Shown here one piece after another: positions 32,937-41,723 of a DNA stretch of 64,000 nt; within the stretch, counting starts at the first letter, position 1, and each line of letters begins with the position of its first letter. The position numbers were made by a program, and so were the translations under genes. Origin of the DNA: an uncultured Eubacteriales bacterium (GTDB taxonomy: Bacteria; Bacillota; Clostridia; Monoglobales; Monoglobaceae); contig CATWQA010000003.1 of NCBI GenBank assembly GCA_958352815.1, positions 1-64,000 on the forward strand. Reading direction: 5' to 3'. The notes beneath the pieces are model-generated. The model saw only the letters and a program-made list of their open reading frames with translations. It had not been told where the DNA came from and made no database searches.

Positions 32937-34636
32937 CCCTGGGACACTTCTGTCGCCTTGTTAATATTTTTATCGGCGCCGACCTGCTTGTTCAGCTTCG
33001 GCGCCGCTGCTTTGTTTCCGCCGACTGCGTTTTGGAGCTGCGGATTGTTCGCCTGCATTTGTTCGTACTTAATCTTGAGATTTTTTAAATCCTCAATTAT
33101 CTTTTCCTTTCCGTCAAGGTGCATTGCCTCAAGCATAAGTATTGAGGAATCCGCCCTTGCCGGCTCAAAAACTCCCATCTGCCAAAGCTCCGTCATGGTC
33201 TGGTTGTGGGCAATTCTGTTATAGGGATTGTTCTTCTCCGCGCTGACCGAAATATCAAACTCCGCTCTGTGGTACTCGTCTCCCATATCATCGCAGGAAA
33301 ATCTGATGTACTGCTTCTTGCCGTCGTCATCGCTTATTCTGTAGGAATGGGGGCTTTTGTAAAACTGCCGCATGAGCTCGATACAGAAGTATACCACGTC
33401 CTTAAACGCGTCGTAGCCCGTAACCAGCATATCTCTCGCCAGCTTTTCTCCCGCCTGCTGGAGAGCCACTATAGCGGAGTACGCCGTAACTCCTCCGTGG
33501 GTATCGCCCTGCTGAAAGTCCCTGTTTCCGGCAATCTCCTTGAGCTCAAGGATTTTGTTCTGCCTGTGCTGAATAATAAAGCTGTGCATGGGCTTTGCCT
33601 GTAGTTCTCTGATGTTTTCCTCTCCCACCGAGCCTGCCACGTGAATAATATCGCGGGTCAAATCCGACAGCTCATATTCGTTAATGCCTCCGTTGTCCTT
33701 TACCATAAATCTGGTCTTTCCCGAGATCAGGGCGTTGCGGCTGATGAGACTGTCCAGCTTGTCTATGTACATCTGGGGATTTTTCACTATATCCACAAAT
33801 CCGAAGCCTACGGGGCTGTCCTCATCGGGATACAGCACGTCCAAAACAAAGGGGTACATACCGTGGTCGTAAATCCCTCTGTCTCCCATATCCTCAGAGG
33901 CTTCAAGAATGGTTCCGTCAAAAAACTTTATCAGCTCCACCGTCCGAACTCCGTCTACCACCCGCTTGTAGTAGCAGTCCACAACCACCGTCTTGTCCCG
34001 AAGAGCGTCGCGGGAGGCGGTGTTTTGCATATCGTCATAGGTCAAAATTTCCATTGCGCTGTCCCCGGCGAACCTGTCCGCCAGGTGGGGATAAGCCGCC
34101 TTTAGATCCTGATTATCAATCAGCGCCGTCAGGAACACAAACCTGCTGTCCTGAATATCTATTATCCCCGGTTCCCAGAACAGGTTGAGCAGGTCGATAC
34201 GCTTTATGTCAATATCCCCGCTGCCGTGTTTCGGGTTATAAAACACGCCGTAGCAGGAAGCCCCGTTTTTCAGCTTGTACCACCAAGCTCTGCTGTAGGT
34301 CTTTCTGAAGTCGCAGAGGTCAAGCTGCATGGGCAGGATTTTTGTCAGCTTCTCCGCCGCCGCGCTGTCTCTCTCCTCCCGTTCAAGAATATTGGGCTCC
34401 GGATAGTTGTCCATTGCGTCTGCGTGCTTGTTGGCAATAACGTTAAACAGGTAGGGGGTTGTGGGCTCGGGCACATCTGCCTCAAAGCTGCTGTCGTAAC
34501 GGCTTTTGTACCACCTGTTGTTCTCTATAATCCTCCTGTCAAGCTGCTGCTTGTGCTCTTTGTACAGCTTAAAGCATTCCAGCACCTTTGAAAAAAATTC
34601 ACTTTTTATTTTTCCGTTGTATCTGTCGTTGTTCAT
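32933..34636 (-). CDS. phage portal protein
   Basis: 567 residues. The order WYKSRYDSSFEADVPEPTTPYLFNVIANKHADAMDNYPEPNILERE, DIDIKRIDLLNLFWEPGI and GNRDFQQGDTHGGVTAYSAIVALQQAG with a Q/N-rich C-terminus fits the P22-like portal family. A dodecameric portal is the channel through which terminase threads DNA. No head gene follows. Overlaps the fibre-like gene by 4 bases at its start, so it is translationally coupled to it. Confidence 0.8.
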   Translation of the reverse strand: MNNDRYNGKIKSEFFSKVLECFKLYKEHKQQLDRRIIENNRWYKSRYDSSFEADVPEPTTPYLFNVIANKHADAMDNYPEPNILEREERDSAAAEKLTKILPMQLDLCDFRKTYSRAWWYKLKNGASCYGVFYNPKHGSGDIDIKRIDLLNLFWEPGIIDIQDSRFVFLTALIDNQDLKAAYPHLADRFAGDSAMEILTYDDMQNTASRDALRDKTVVVDCYYKRVVDGVRTVELIKFFDGTILEASEDMGDRGIYDHGMYPFVLDVLYPDEDSPVGFGFVDIVKNPQMYIDKLDSLISRNALISGKTRFMVKDNGGINEYELSDLTRDIIHVAGSVGEENIRELQAKPMHSFIIQHRQNKILELKEIAGNRDFQQGDTHGGVTAYSAIVALQQAGEKLARDMLVTGYDAFKDVVYFCIELMRQFYKSPHSYRISDDDGKKQYIRFSCDDMGDEYHRAEFDISVSAEKNNPYNRIAHNQTMTELWQMGVFEPARADSSILMLEAMHLDGKEKIIEDLKNLKIKYEQMQANNPQLQNAVGGNKAAAPKLNKQVGADKNINKATEVSQG

Positions 34637-35517
34637 AATTGACCTCCCAAATTGTTAATCTGCGATTTCAGACTGTCTATCTCATCCAAGACGTTTCTGC
34701 CGTTTACGAGAACGTCCGTGCCTCTCAGCCAAAGCTCGCCTCCGTCCATAAAGGATATTATTCCGTTATCTCCCACAACACCCATTGAGGTGTAGCTCTC
34801 ATTTTTCTGGATAAGGAAGCTGCCGTTTGAATAAGTAACTCCGTTTATGGTAACCTTGCCCGTTCCGTCTCCCGCTCCGAAAGCCATGTAGGATGTGCCG
34901 TCGTCGCCCACCGACATACCTATTTTCTGCCGCCTGGTTCCGTTTTTATCCTGCATGATTTTTATTCCGTCCGTGTCCATTTCCGCAAACACGCCGCCCG
35001 TCCCCGAAGCGTAGGACACGCTGTCCGTGCCTACGATGGTGGAGGAAAATATCTCCGAGCTGTCAATTCTCCCGCTGAACACCGCGTTACCCGCGCTGTT
35101 AATATAGACGGTGGGCTGACCGCTGCTGTTGTATAAAATAAAATTGAACAGGTCGGTGGTGGGATTGTATTCGGCTTTGAACCTCTCGGTGTTTCTGTCG
35201 CTGATAACAATTGAGCTTCCGCTTATGCTCAGGGTTCCGTTCTCGCTTTCCACAGTAACCAAGTCCGTGTCCACCTGCCCCGCCCTCAGCTTGTCCGCAG
35301 TCAGGTTCCCGATTTGGGCGTTGGTAATTTTTGCGTTTGCGGTGTCGATGTTTTCCGCCTTAACGCTTGCCGCCTCGGAAACGTTTCCCGCATCCAGGTT
35401 GTTAAAGATGTAGGTCAGCTCGTCAATTAGGGCGGTTCCCCACTTTTTAAGAGCCTGCACGTCAGTTTGAACGTCCCCCGTCAGCCGCGACGGTATAGGC
35501 GTTGTTAAATTCGGCAT
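34633..35517 (-). CDS. phage tail-fibre-like structural protein
   Basis: 294 residues: a helical start, then AKITNAQIGNLTADKLRAGQVDTDLVTVESENG, repetitive beta segments with GSS/NGT turns (TLSISGSSIVIS, GNAVFSGRID, TGKVTINGVTYSNGSFLI) and a C-terminal coiled coil (VLDEIDSLKSQINNLGGQL). This is the look of trimeric tail-tip or fibre modules. It is first in a two-gene unit with the portal, an unusual pairing. Host-contact function is inferred. Confidence 0.65.
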   Translation of the reverse strand: MPNLTTPIPSRLTGDVQTDVQALKKWGTALIDELTYIFNNLDAGNVSEAASVKAENIDTANAKITNAQIGNLTADKLRAGQVDTDLVTVESENGTLSISGSSIVISDRNTERFKAEYNPTTDLFNFILYNSSGQPTVYINSAGNAVFSGRIDSSEIFSSTIVGTDSVSYASGTGGVFAEMDTDGIKIMQDKNGTRRQKIGMSVGDDGTSYMAFGAGDGTGKVTINGVTYSNGSFLIQKNESYTSMGVVGDNGIISFMDGGELWLRGTDVLVNGRNVLDEIDSLKSQINNLGGQL

Positions 35518-36224
35518 AATTATAGCCCCTTTCGTGATAAATTAAGAATTATTAATTAACTCTGTAATTATATTAGCATATAAACAGTGACAAGGAGTGC
35601 CTTCGTCGTCGTCAGGACGGACTTCGCTGCGTTTTGATTTTTGTTTGCACAAAAATCAGTCACCCGCTCCGTCGTCCCTCCTCTTTCCCAAAAGGTCACG
35701 CTTGCTGCGGCTATGTCCTTGTAAACGCGGACATAACGCCTCCGCTGCGCTACCAACCTTTTGGGAGCCCTGCGCCCGCCACCTTGCTCCTCCTATTTCC
35801 CAAAAAGTCTTCGACTTTTCGGGAGCCCTGCACGCCCTGTTGCGCTCGGGGAGGTCGGGCGAGCGCAACAGGGCGGGCGATTGCCTTACCAATGTGAGAA
35901 TATAAATTTACAGGGATTATGATTTAAACAAATCCCCAAATCCGTATAATATGGCATTGACCGTTGGTATGGTCGGCGGGCGCAGCTGTGACCCAACTTC
36001 TTTGAAGTTGGACGGCTCTCATCATTCCAATTTATACAGAGTAACCAATGTCAATAATATACAACGTTTGTTGCCGATAAAAGCGGCGCCCCTACGAATG
36101 TGACGGTTACATAAGCGTTAATCCAATTGCGTTTGCTAAAACCGTCGGTCTGTTTTCGGGGCGTATAGGAATCCGCCCCCTACAATGCAATAGTGTTATT
36201 TATATATTATATATATATTATTAT
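35518..36224. other. intergenic repeat island inside the phage-like module
   Basis: GC-rich blocks with TCCCAAAAGGTCACGCTTGC (about 35685; same phrase near 53336), GGGCGAGCGCAACAGGGCGG (about 35857), an AAATCCGTATAATATGGCA stretch (about 35934; relatives near 28384, 15190 and 57305), a full covarying-hairpin repeat (35977-36095), and an inverted CCGCCCCCTAC end (about 36174). No gene is supported. Confidence 0.6.
35977..36095 (-). repeat. covarying-hairpin repeat, full copy 3
   Basis: Inverted copy with both ends (CGGGCGCAGCTGTGACC ... AGCGGCGCCCCTAC). Perfect stem CCAACTTC-ttt-GAAGTTGG. Confidence 0.75.
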
Positions 36225-36604
36225 CTGCAAATTTTTCAGTACCGTCCTGAACTTTTTTCAGTACTCTCCTGCAATTTTTGCAGTACTGTCCTGAATTTTT
36301 TTCAGTATAAGTCCTGAATTTTTTTCAGTACAAGTCCTGCAAATTTTTCGGTATAAGTCCTGCACTTTTTGCAGTATAAGTCCTGCAAATTTTTCAGTAC
36401 AAGTCCTGAATTTTTTTCAGTATAAGTCCTGCAAATTTTTCAGTATAAGTCCTGCAAATTTTTCAGTACAAGTCCTGCAAATTTTTCAGTATAAGTCCTG
36501 CACTTTTTGCAGTATAAGTCCTGCACTTTTTTCAGTACAAGTCCTGAAATTTTTTCAGTACAAGTCCTGAAATTTTTTCAGTACAAGTACTGAATTTTTT
36601 TCAG
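36225..36604. repeat. tandem array of 17 dyad units, 22-23 bp period
   Basis: Seventeen successive units of a 15-bp dyad CTG(A/C)A-N5-T(T/G)CAG joined by 7-bp (first three) or 8-bp linkers (TACAAGTC or TATAAGTC). Unit starts are 36225, 36247, 36269, 36291, then every 23 bp from 36314 to 36590. Ten units have perfect 5-bp arms, either CTGAA/TTCAG or CTGCA/TGCAG, so both arms change together. The period is not a multiple of three and no spacer is unique, so it is neither coding nor CRISPR. It resembles iterons of a replication origin or centromere-like partition sites. Confidence 0.9.
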
Positions 36605-37122
36605 GGGCGGATTTTGCCTTTTTTCGTTTAAAGAATACAAGATGTCAGTGTGTGGCAAAGGCATTAAAACCAATCGCCCGCTTCGTCGTCGCACTATGCC
36701 TTTTACGCTCGCCTTGCCTATTCGGCAAGGCTCTGCTTTTACAGGCATATGCTCCTCTCTCCCAAAAAATCTTCGATTTTTCGGGAACCCTGTATCTGTT
36801 TTTGCCCTCTCCTCCGCCCCGAGCGCAGATCGTTCTCCCTCCGGGAGAAACGCGTTAGGGGACGTTGTCCCCTAAAACCCCTATTACATTGTAACTCCTA
36901 TAACTTTATATATAATCATCTATTTCAATAAAAGCGTGCCCGCCCCGGCGCTTGGGGAGGTCGGGCAAGCGCAACGGGGCGGGCGACAGGCTATATTATA
37001 AAATATAAATAAAATTACATGGGTATAGTACAAAAGTAACGTTTTAGTTGTTACGGAGTATTACAACAAATCAATTTACAATTATTTAAATATTTTCATA
37101 AATCTTAACGCACAAATTTCTA
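36605..37122. other. repeat-rich intergenic DNA after the dyad array
   Basis: GC-rich blocks related to 40690-40830 in inverted orientation (CAGGCATATGCTCCTC, TCGATTTTTCGGG), then GGGCGGGC and a 73-bp AT-rich repeat (36982-37054). No gene is seen. Confidence 0.5.
36982..37054 (+). repeat. 73-bp AT-rich dispersed repeat, copy 3
   Basis: Direct copy of 29542-29614, so the two bracket the terminase-to-fibre segment. Inverted relatives lie outside the module at 27211 and 48738. Confidence 0.75.
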
Positions 37123-37200
37123 CACTCTACATTCTACACTGACTTTATACGCTCTACATTCTACACTGACTTTATGCACTCTGCATTCTACACTGATTTA
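37123..37200. repeat. 27-bp tandem repeat, about three units
   Basis: Units begin CACTCTACATTCTACACTG (37123), CGCTCTACATTC (37150) and CACTCTGCATTC (37177). The last unit runs into the 3' end of the amidase gene and supplies its stop codon and last codons. Confidence 0.75.
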
Positions 37201-37748
37201 ATATATTTATTTATTCCGTCGGCTATGGCGGAGGCTATCTTATTCTGCCATGCGGAGCTGTTTAAATTTAATGCCTCTGTGGGGTTTGACAGATACCCCA
37301 GCTCCACCAGCACGGCAGGCATATTGGTGTTCCGCAAAACAGAAAAATTAGCCTGCCTTACCCCGTTATCCTTAACCCCCATTTGCGCCACAACCGTGTC
37401 CTGTATGGACTGAGCAAGCTGCGCCGCAGGTGAGCCGAGACGGTACACATATGTTTCAAAGCCGTTTGCGGCAGGGTTTAGAGAGCTGTTGGTGTGAATG
37501 CTCACAAAGTAGTCCGCGCCCCACTCGTTTGCCAAGGCGGCTCTCTTCCGCAAGTCCGCCGCCACGGGAGAAATAACATTTTCGTCATTGGTGGTTCTGT
37601 ATTCACGAACGTCGTATCCCATATTGCGCAGGTCTCTTGCAAGAGCGGTGGCAACCGCCAAATTAACCCGAGACTCTATAACGTCATTCCCCACAGCCCC
37701 GGGATTGGTTCCGCCGTGACCTGCGTCAACGAATATTTTAACTGCCAT
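37188..37748 (-). CDS. N-acetylmuramoyl-L-alanine amidase (Amidase_3), probable endolysin
   Basis: 186 residues, a bare catalytic domain with no signal peptide. Zinc ligands and catalytic residues: H11 (VDAGHGG), E25 (VIESRVN), H85 (SIHTNSS) and E149 (LVELGYLSN). It cuts the amide between MurNAc and L-Ala. The lack of export signal and place beside phage genes favour an endolysin, though no holin is seen; a host wall hydrolase is the alternative. The start at 37748 has AGGTGAT upstream. Confidence 0.85.
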   Translation of the reverse strand: MAVKIFVDAGHGGTNPGAVGNDVIESRVNLAVATALARDLRNMGYDVREYRTTNDENVISPVAADLRKRAALANEWGADYFVSIHTNSSLNPAANGFETYVYRLGSPAAQLAQSIQDTVVAQMGVKDNGVRQANFSVLRNTNMPAVLVELGYLSNPTEALNLNSSAWQNKIASAIADGINKYIKSV

Positions 37749-38371
37749 TTTATCACCTACTTTATATTTAAAATTGAATAACTGACTTATTTCGTCATTA
37801 TCCCTCACTCCATTATATTATTTTACATAAAATACGTGACAAAAAGTAAGATTTAATCCCCTCGTAACAGTTGTGTAACATACAGATGCTATAATACTTA
37901 ATAATTAGGATTGTCGAAAAAACTGTTTTTTTTTGGTAAAAGGCAGTTCGCCTTTAAAACCACTTTGCCGTAGGGGATGGATTTTCATACGCCTCGCCTA
38001 AACATTATTTAGACTAATGTTTAACATAAATATGCCGCTAAAGCGGCGGGGACTGCGCGCCTCACGAGCGGTCTTACGACCGCCTACCGTGCTTGCTGTC
38101 CGCCTTTTCCAAAGACGATAAAATGCCTGCGCAGCGGGCGCAGGGCTCCCGAAAAGTCGAAAGACTTTTCGGGAAGAGGAGCATATGCCCGCCCTGGCGC
38201 TTGGGGAGGTCGGGCAAGCGCAACAGGGCGGGCGATGGGTATACCAATGCGAGGATATAAATTTACAGGGATTTAGATTTAAATAAATTTTTGAGTTATT
38301 GCAAATACATTAAAACAACTGACAATACATGTTGGAATTTGGCAAAAACCTTTAAAATCACTAAAGCGTAC
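37749..38371. other. intergenic repeat-containing DNA before murA
   Basis: Diverged GTAGGGGATGG...CGCCTC sequence near 37972, GC-rich block with GGGCGCAGGGCTCCCGAAAAG (about 38139), and GAGGTCGGGCAAGCGCAACA (about 38206). No gene is seen. Confidence 0.5.
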
Positions 38372-38399
38372 TTGCCAAACGATTTTTTTATGTTATAAT
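38372..38399 (+). promoter_or_regulatory. murA promoter
   Basis: TTGCCA (38372-38377), 16-bp spacer, TATAAT (38394-38399); AGGGGG precedes the ATG at 38471. Confidence 0.55.
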
Positions 38400-38470
38400 T
38401 AAGCTTAGATATACACCTATGATAGTGGACATACATATTCAAGCGTCATGTTTTTAGGGGGCATTTTGAA

Positions 38471-39781
38471 ATGACGAAGGACGAAAAAATGGTAATATTA
38501 GGCGGAGTAAAGCTGCACGGCGAGGTTAAAATCAGCGGTGCGAAAAATTCTGCCGTTGCTATTCTTGTGGCGTCTATTTTGGTTAAAGGCAGATGTCTTA
38601 TCGAGAATGTTCCGAAGGTTAGCGACATTCTTGACTTAATCGATATTATTAACGGCTTAGGCGGTAAAGCCGAATTTGTGGGAGAGGACACGGTTGTTGT
38701 TGACTGCACCGACCTTAACAAGTTTGTTGCGTCAGGCGAAAGCGTGCGCAGGATGAGGGCTTCCTCTTACCTTATGGGGGCTCTCCTCGGCAGGCTGAAA
38801 AAGGCCAGCGTTGACCTGCCCGGGGGCTGCAACTTCGGCGTGCGCCCTATCGACCAGCACATTAAGGGCTTTGAGGCTCTGGGCGCGTCTGTTGATATTG
38901 AGTACGGCGTGGTTAATATCACTGCGGACAGCCTTGTGGGAGACACGGTTTATATGGACGTGGTGTCGGTCGGCGCAACGATTAACGTTATGCTGGCGGC
39001 GGTTCTGGCTGAGGGCACAACCGTTATTGACAGCGCAGCAAAGGAGCCCCACGTTGTTGACGTGGCAAACTTCTTAAACTCTATGGGAGCAAACATCAGA
39101 GGCGCAGGTACCGACATGATAAAAATCAGAGGTGTTGAGGCTCTCCACGGGGGAAGCTTCAGCGTTATTCCCGACCAGATTGAGGCGGGAACCTATATGA
39201 TTGCCGCCGCGGCAACACAGGGAGATGTTACCGTTACAAACATCATCCCTCCTCATATGGACTCTCTCAGCGCCAAGTTAGAGGAGATGGGCGTTGGCAT
39301 ACAGGAGTTTGACGAGGCAATCCGCGTTTATGTTGACAAGCCCAGTCTTAAACGGTGCAACGTTAAAACCCAGCCATATCCGGGATTTCCTACAGATTTA
39401 CAGCCCCAGATGCTGACGCTTCTGACCGCAGCAAAGGGCACAAGCCAAATGAAGGAAAACGTTTGGGACGACAGGTTCAGATACATACCTGAGCTTAACA
39501 GAATGGGAGCCAGCGTCAACGTGGACAGCAGCGGAACCGTTGCAATCGTTGAGGGCGGAACCAGGCTGACGGGCTGCCCTGTGCGGGCGACCGATTTAAG
39601 AGGGGGCGCCGCAATGGTGATTGCCGCGCTTATGGCAGACGGGGTTACCGAAATATACGACCTTAAATATATTGACAGGGGCTACGAGAAGTTTGAAGAA
39701 AAGCTCAGAGGTCTCGGCGCGCAGATTACGCGCAGACGGGTAAACCCCATGCCCGAATACCTTAAAGCTGTAAATAACTAA
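38471..39781 (+). CDS. murA: UDP-N-acetylglucosamine 1-carboxyvinyltransferase
   Basis: 436 residues. GEVKISGAKNSAVAILVASIL at the start, active-site cysteine C120 in PGGCNFGVRPIDQH (the fosfomycin-reactive residue), and YPGFPTDLQPQM. It transfers enolpyruvate from PEP to UDP-GlcNAc, the first committed step of peptidoglycan synthesis. Followed by a hairpin and the MBL-fold gene. Confidence 0.96.
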   Translation: MTKDEKMVILGGVKLHGEVKISGAKNSAVAILVASILVKGRCLIENVPKVSDILDLIDIINGLGGKAEFVGEDTVVVDCTDLNKFVASGESVRRMRASSYLMGALLGRLKKASVDLPGGCNFGVRPIDQHIKGFEALGASVDIEYGVVNITADSLVGDTVYMDVVSVGATINVMLAAVLAEGTTVIDSAAKEPHVVDVANFLNSMGANIRGAGTDMIKIRGVEALHGGSFSVIPDQIEAGTYMIAAAATQGDVTVTNIIPPHMDSLSAKLEEMGVGIQEFDEAIRVYVDKPSLKRCNVKTQPYPGFPTDLQPQMLTLLTAAKGTSQMKENVWDDRFRYIPELNRMGASVNVDSSGTVAIVEGGTRLTGCPVRATDLRGGAAMVIAALMADGVTEIYDLKYIDRGYEKFEEKLRGLGAQITRRRVNPMPEYLKAVNN

Positions 39782-39792
39782 TTTGAAAATTC

Positions 39793-39825
39793 ACCCGTCT
39801 CTGCTGCTTGCGAGACGGGTTGTCT
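39793..39825 (+). terminator. hairpin after murA, weak terminator
   Basis: ACCCGTCTC (39793-39801) pairs with GAGACGGGT (39812-39820), followed by TGTCTGT. The T-run is poor, so partial read-through into the next gene is likely. Confidence 0.45.
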
Positions 39826-39853
39826 GTAATATTGCTTAGAAACGGAGACTTTT

Positions 39854-40615
39854 ATGGAAATTTACCCCCTGAAAAGCGGGAGCAAGGGAAATTCCTGCCT
39901 TGTTTACACCGACAGCACGAAAATCCTTGTGGACTGCGGCATAAGCGGCAAGGCCGCCGCAGAGGCTCTCAGCCGACACGGAATATCTCCCTGCGACCTT
40001 AACGCAATTGTTGTAACCCATGAGCACTCGGATCACATTAAGGGAATAGGTGTTATGATGCGGAGATACAAAATCCCCGTCTACGCCAATTCTATGACCT
40101 GGGCGGCTATAATGACAAACGATTTAGGGAAGCTGAATAACGAGTACATAAAAATATTCGAGGGGATTGAACCCTTCTCTATCGGCGACATTGAGATAAG
40201 CCCCTTTGAAATCCCTCATGACGCAGCCTTTCCCGTTGGGTACCGCTTCGATGACGGCAAGGACAGCGGAGCTGTCGCCACGGACATGGGAATGCTGACG
40301 GAGGATGTCATGCGTGCTATAGGCGGCTGCAGAACAGTTCTTCTGGAAGCCAATCATGACATAGGTATGCTTGAGGTCGGGTCGTACCCCTACCCCCTCA
40401 AGCAAAGAATAAAGAGCAAGCTGGGTCATCTTTCCAACGACGCAGCGGCAAAGGGGGCGGAGCTGCTGGTTAAAATGGGCTCCGAAAATATAATTTTGGG
40501 TCACCTGAGCGAGGAGAACAACTATCCCGCATTGGCGTATGAAACAGTCAGGTGCGGTCTTAGCGCCGCGGGAATAAAAACAGGCAGCGACCTGCTTTTA
40601 TCCGTAGCAACATAG
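39854..40615 (+). CDS. WalJ/YycJ-like metallo-beta-lactamase-fold hydrolase
   Basis: 253 residues. Metal-binding THEHSDHIKG with H56, H58, D60, H61; further ligands in FEIPHDAAFPVGY, VATDMG and LEANHD; ILGHLSEENN near the end. The start MEIYPLKSGSKGNSCLVY is typical of WalJ (YycJ), an MBL-fold protein linked to wall and DNA maintenance in Firmicutes; its substrate is not settled. It lies apart from walRK here, next to murA. Confidence 0.88.
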   Translation: MEIYPLKSGSKGNSCLVYTDSTKILVDCGISGKAAAEALSRHGISPCDLNAIVVTHEHSDHIKGIGVMMRRYKIPVYANSMTWAAIMTNDLGKLNNEYIKIFEGIEPFSIGDIEISPFEIPHDAAFPVGYRFDDGKDSGAVATDMGMLTEDVMRAIGGCRTVLLEANHDIGMLEVGSYPYPLKQRIKSKLGHLSNDAAAKGAELLVKMGSENIILGHLSEENNYPALAYETVRCGLSAAGIKTGSDLLLSVAT

Positions 40616-40889
40616 TGTTGCGTAATATTTAAGATTTTTTATTATACTGTACCCATATAATTTTGATTAAATTTAATACTTTGGCAAAACGCCCGCCCCG
40701 TTGCGCTTGCCCAACCTCCCCAAGCGCCGGGGCGGACAGGGTTCCCGAAAAGTCGAAGACTTTTTGGGATAGAGGAGCACATGCCTGTAAAAGCGAAGCC
40801 TTGCCGAACAGGCATGGCGAGCGAAAAGGCATAGTGCGACGACGGCAAAGCCTTTATCAAAATTATAAGCTGGCGAAATTACATATCTC

Positions 40890-40938
40890 GGGGTTTGGGG
40901 CGGAGCCCCAATCGGTTTCCCCGAAGGGGAAAACCGAC
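40890..40938 (+). repeat. GC-rich double-hairpin repeat, copy 3
   Basis: GGGGC-gga-GCCCC and CGGTTTCCCC-gaa-GGGGAAAACCG, continued by the same CGCCCGGGTCTGGCGGG tail as copy 2. Confidence 0.7.
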
Positions 40939-40970
40939 ACCGCCCGGGTCTGGCGGGCGGAACTGGGCTA

Positions 40971-41004
40971 GGCAATGGTTTCAAAGGCAAAGCCTTTATC
41001 AAAA
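40971..41004 (-). repeat. truncated 93-bp element (one end)
   Basis: GGCAATGGTTTCAAAGGCAA...ATCAAAA is the left end of the 93-bp element in reverse orientation, joined directly to the GC-rich repeat. Confidence 0.7.
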
Positions 41005-41037
41005 TTTATTGGGGTTTGGGGCGGATAATATCCGCCC

Positions 41038-41535
41038 CTACGAATTAAATATTTTAAACGCTCTCGGGTTATAGGAATGAGCATGGCACACTGCAATGGC
41101 AAGAGCGTCGGCTGTGTCATCGGGCTTGGGCACGCTTTCCAGGTTCAGCAGCACTTTAACAAGCTGCTGAACCTGTGTTTTTTCCGCCCTGCCGTAGCCA
41201 ACCACCGCCTGCTTAACCTGCAGGGGCGTATACTCATGTATTCGCAGCCCGTGATTTAAAGCCGACAATAGCAGAACGCCTCTTGCCTGGGCAACGTTTA
41301 TGGCGGTTTTCTGGTTGCTGTTGAAAAACAGCTCCTCTATTGCCATAAAATCCGGGGAGGTTCTTTCAATAATGGTATTCAGGTCGTCGTGTATGGTTTT
41401 AAACCGCGAATTCATTTCCTCATGGGCGTCGGTGGTAATCGCGCCGTACTCCACGACCTTAAACTTATTATTCACATAATCTATAACCCCGTACCCAACG
41501 ATTGCGTACCCGGGGTCAATTCCCAGTATTCTCAA
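41038..41535 (-). CDS. ruvC: crossover junction endodeoxyribonuclease RuvC
   Basis: 165 residues. MRILGIDPGYAIVGYGVID with D7, AIEELFF with E67, and PDDTADALAIAV with D140/D143 form the RNase H-like active site. It cuts Holliday junctions symmetrically together with RuvAB, which are not in the window. A repeat end reaches right up to its stop codon. Confidence 0.95.
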   Translation of the reverse strand: MRILGIDPGYAIVGYGVIDYVNNKFKVVEYGAITTDAHEEMNSRFKTIHDDLNTIIERTSPDFMAIEELFFNSNQKTAINVAQARGVLLLSALNHGLRIHEYTPLQVKQAVVGYGRAEKTQVQQLVKVLLNLESVPKPDDTADALAIAVCHAHSYNPRAFKIFNS

Positions 41536-41694
41536 AAATTTTCTCTCCCTATAGCAAATGTTTAACGGTAAAATTTCCTGCTTCTAACCTTATTTTAACA
41601 TTGTTCCTTTAAAATTGCAAGCCGTAACACCTTGAGCGTAACCGAAAAGTAAAAAAGTATTTCCCATATTCCGCAAAAACACGTAAATAACAGT

Positions 41695-41722
41695 TGCAAA
41701 AATATTAATAATGTGTTATAAT
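41695..41722 (+). promoter_or_regulatory. leuA promoter
   Basis: TTGCAA (41695-41700), 16-bp spacer, TATAAT (41717-41722). Transcription should start near 41728. Confidence 0.6.
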
Positions 41723-41723
41723 A

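Larger units (their letters stand above)
40616..41037. other. intergenic repeat island before ruvC
   Basis: GC-rich block (about 40690-40830, relative of 48808-48950), short 93-bp element ends at 40843-40862 and 40971-41004, and a GC-rich double hairpin (40890-40938). A GGATAATATCCGCCCCTACG end abuts the ruvC stop at 41038. No gene is seen. Confidence 0.6.

Noticed and set aside
36225..36604. CRISPR array
   Set aside because: The whole unit repeats with 7-8 base linkers that are nearly constant; there are no unique spacers of 25-40 bases and no cas genes.
36980..37060. attL/attR sites of an integrated phage
   Set aside because: Kept only as a possibility: the same 73-bp sequence also occurs outside the module at 27211 and 48738, and no integrase or tRNA target is present.
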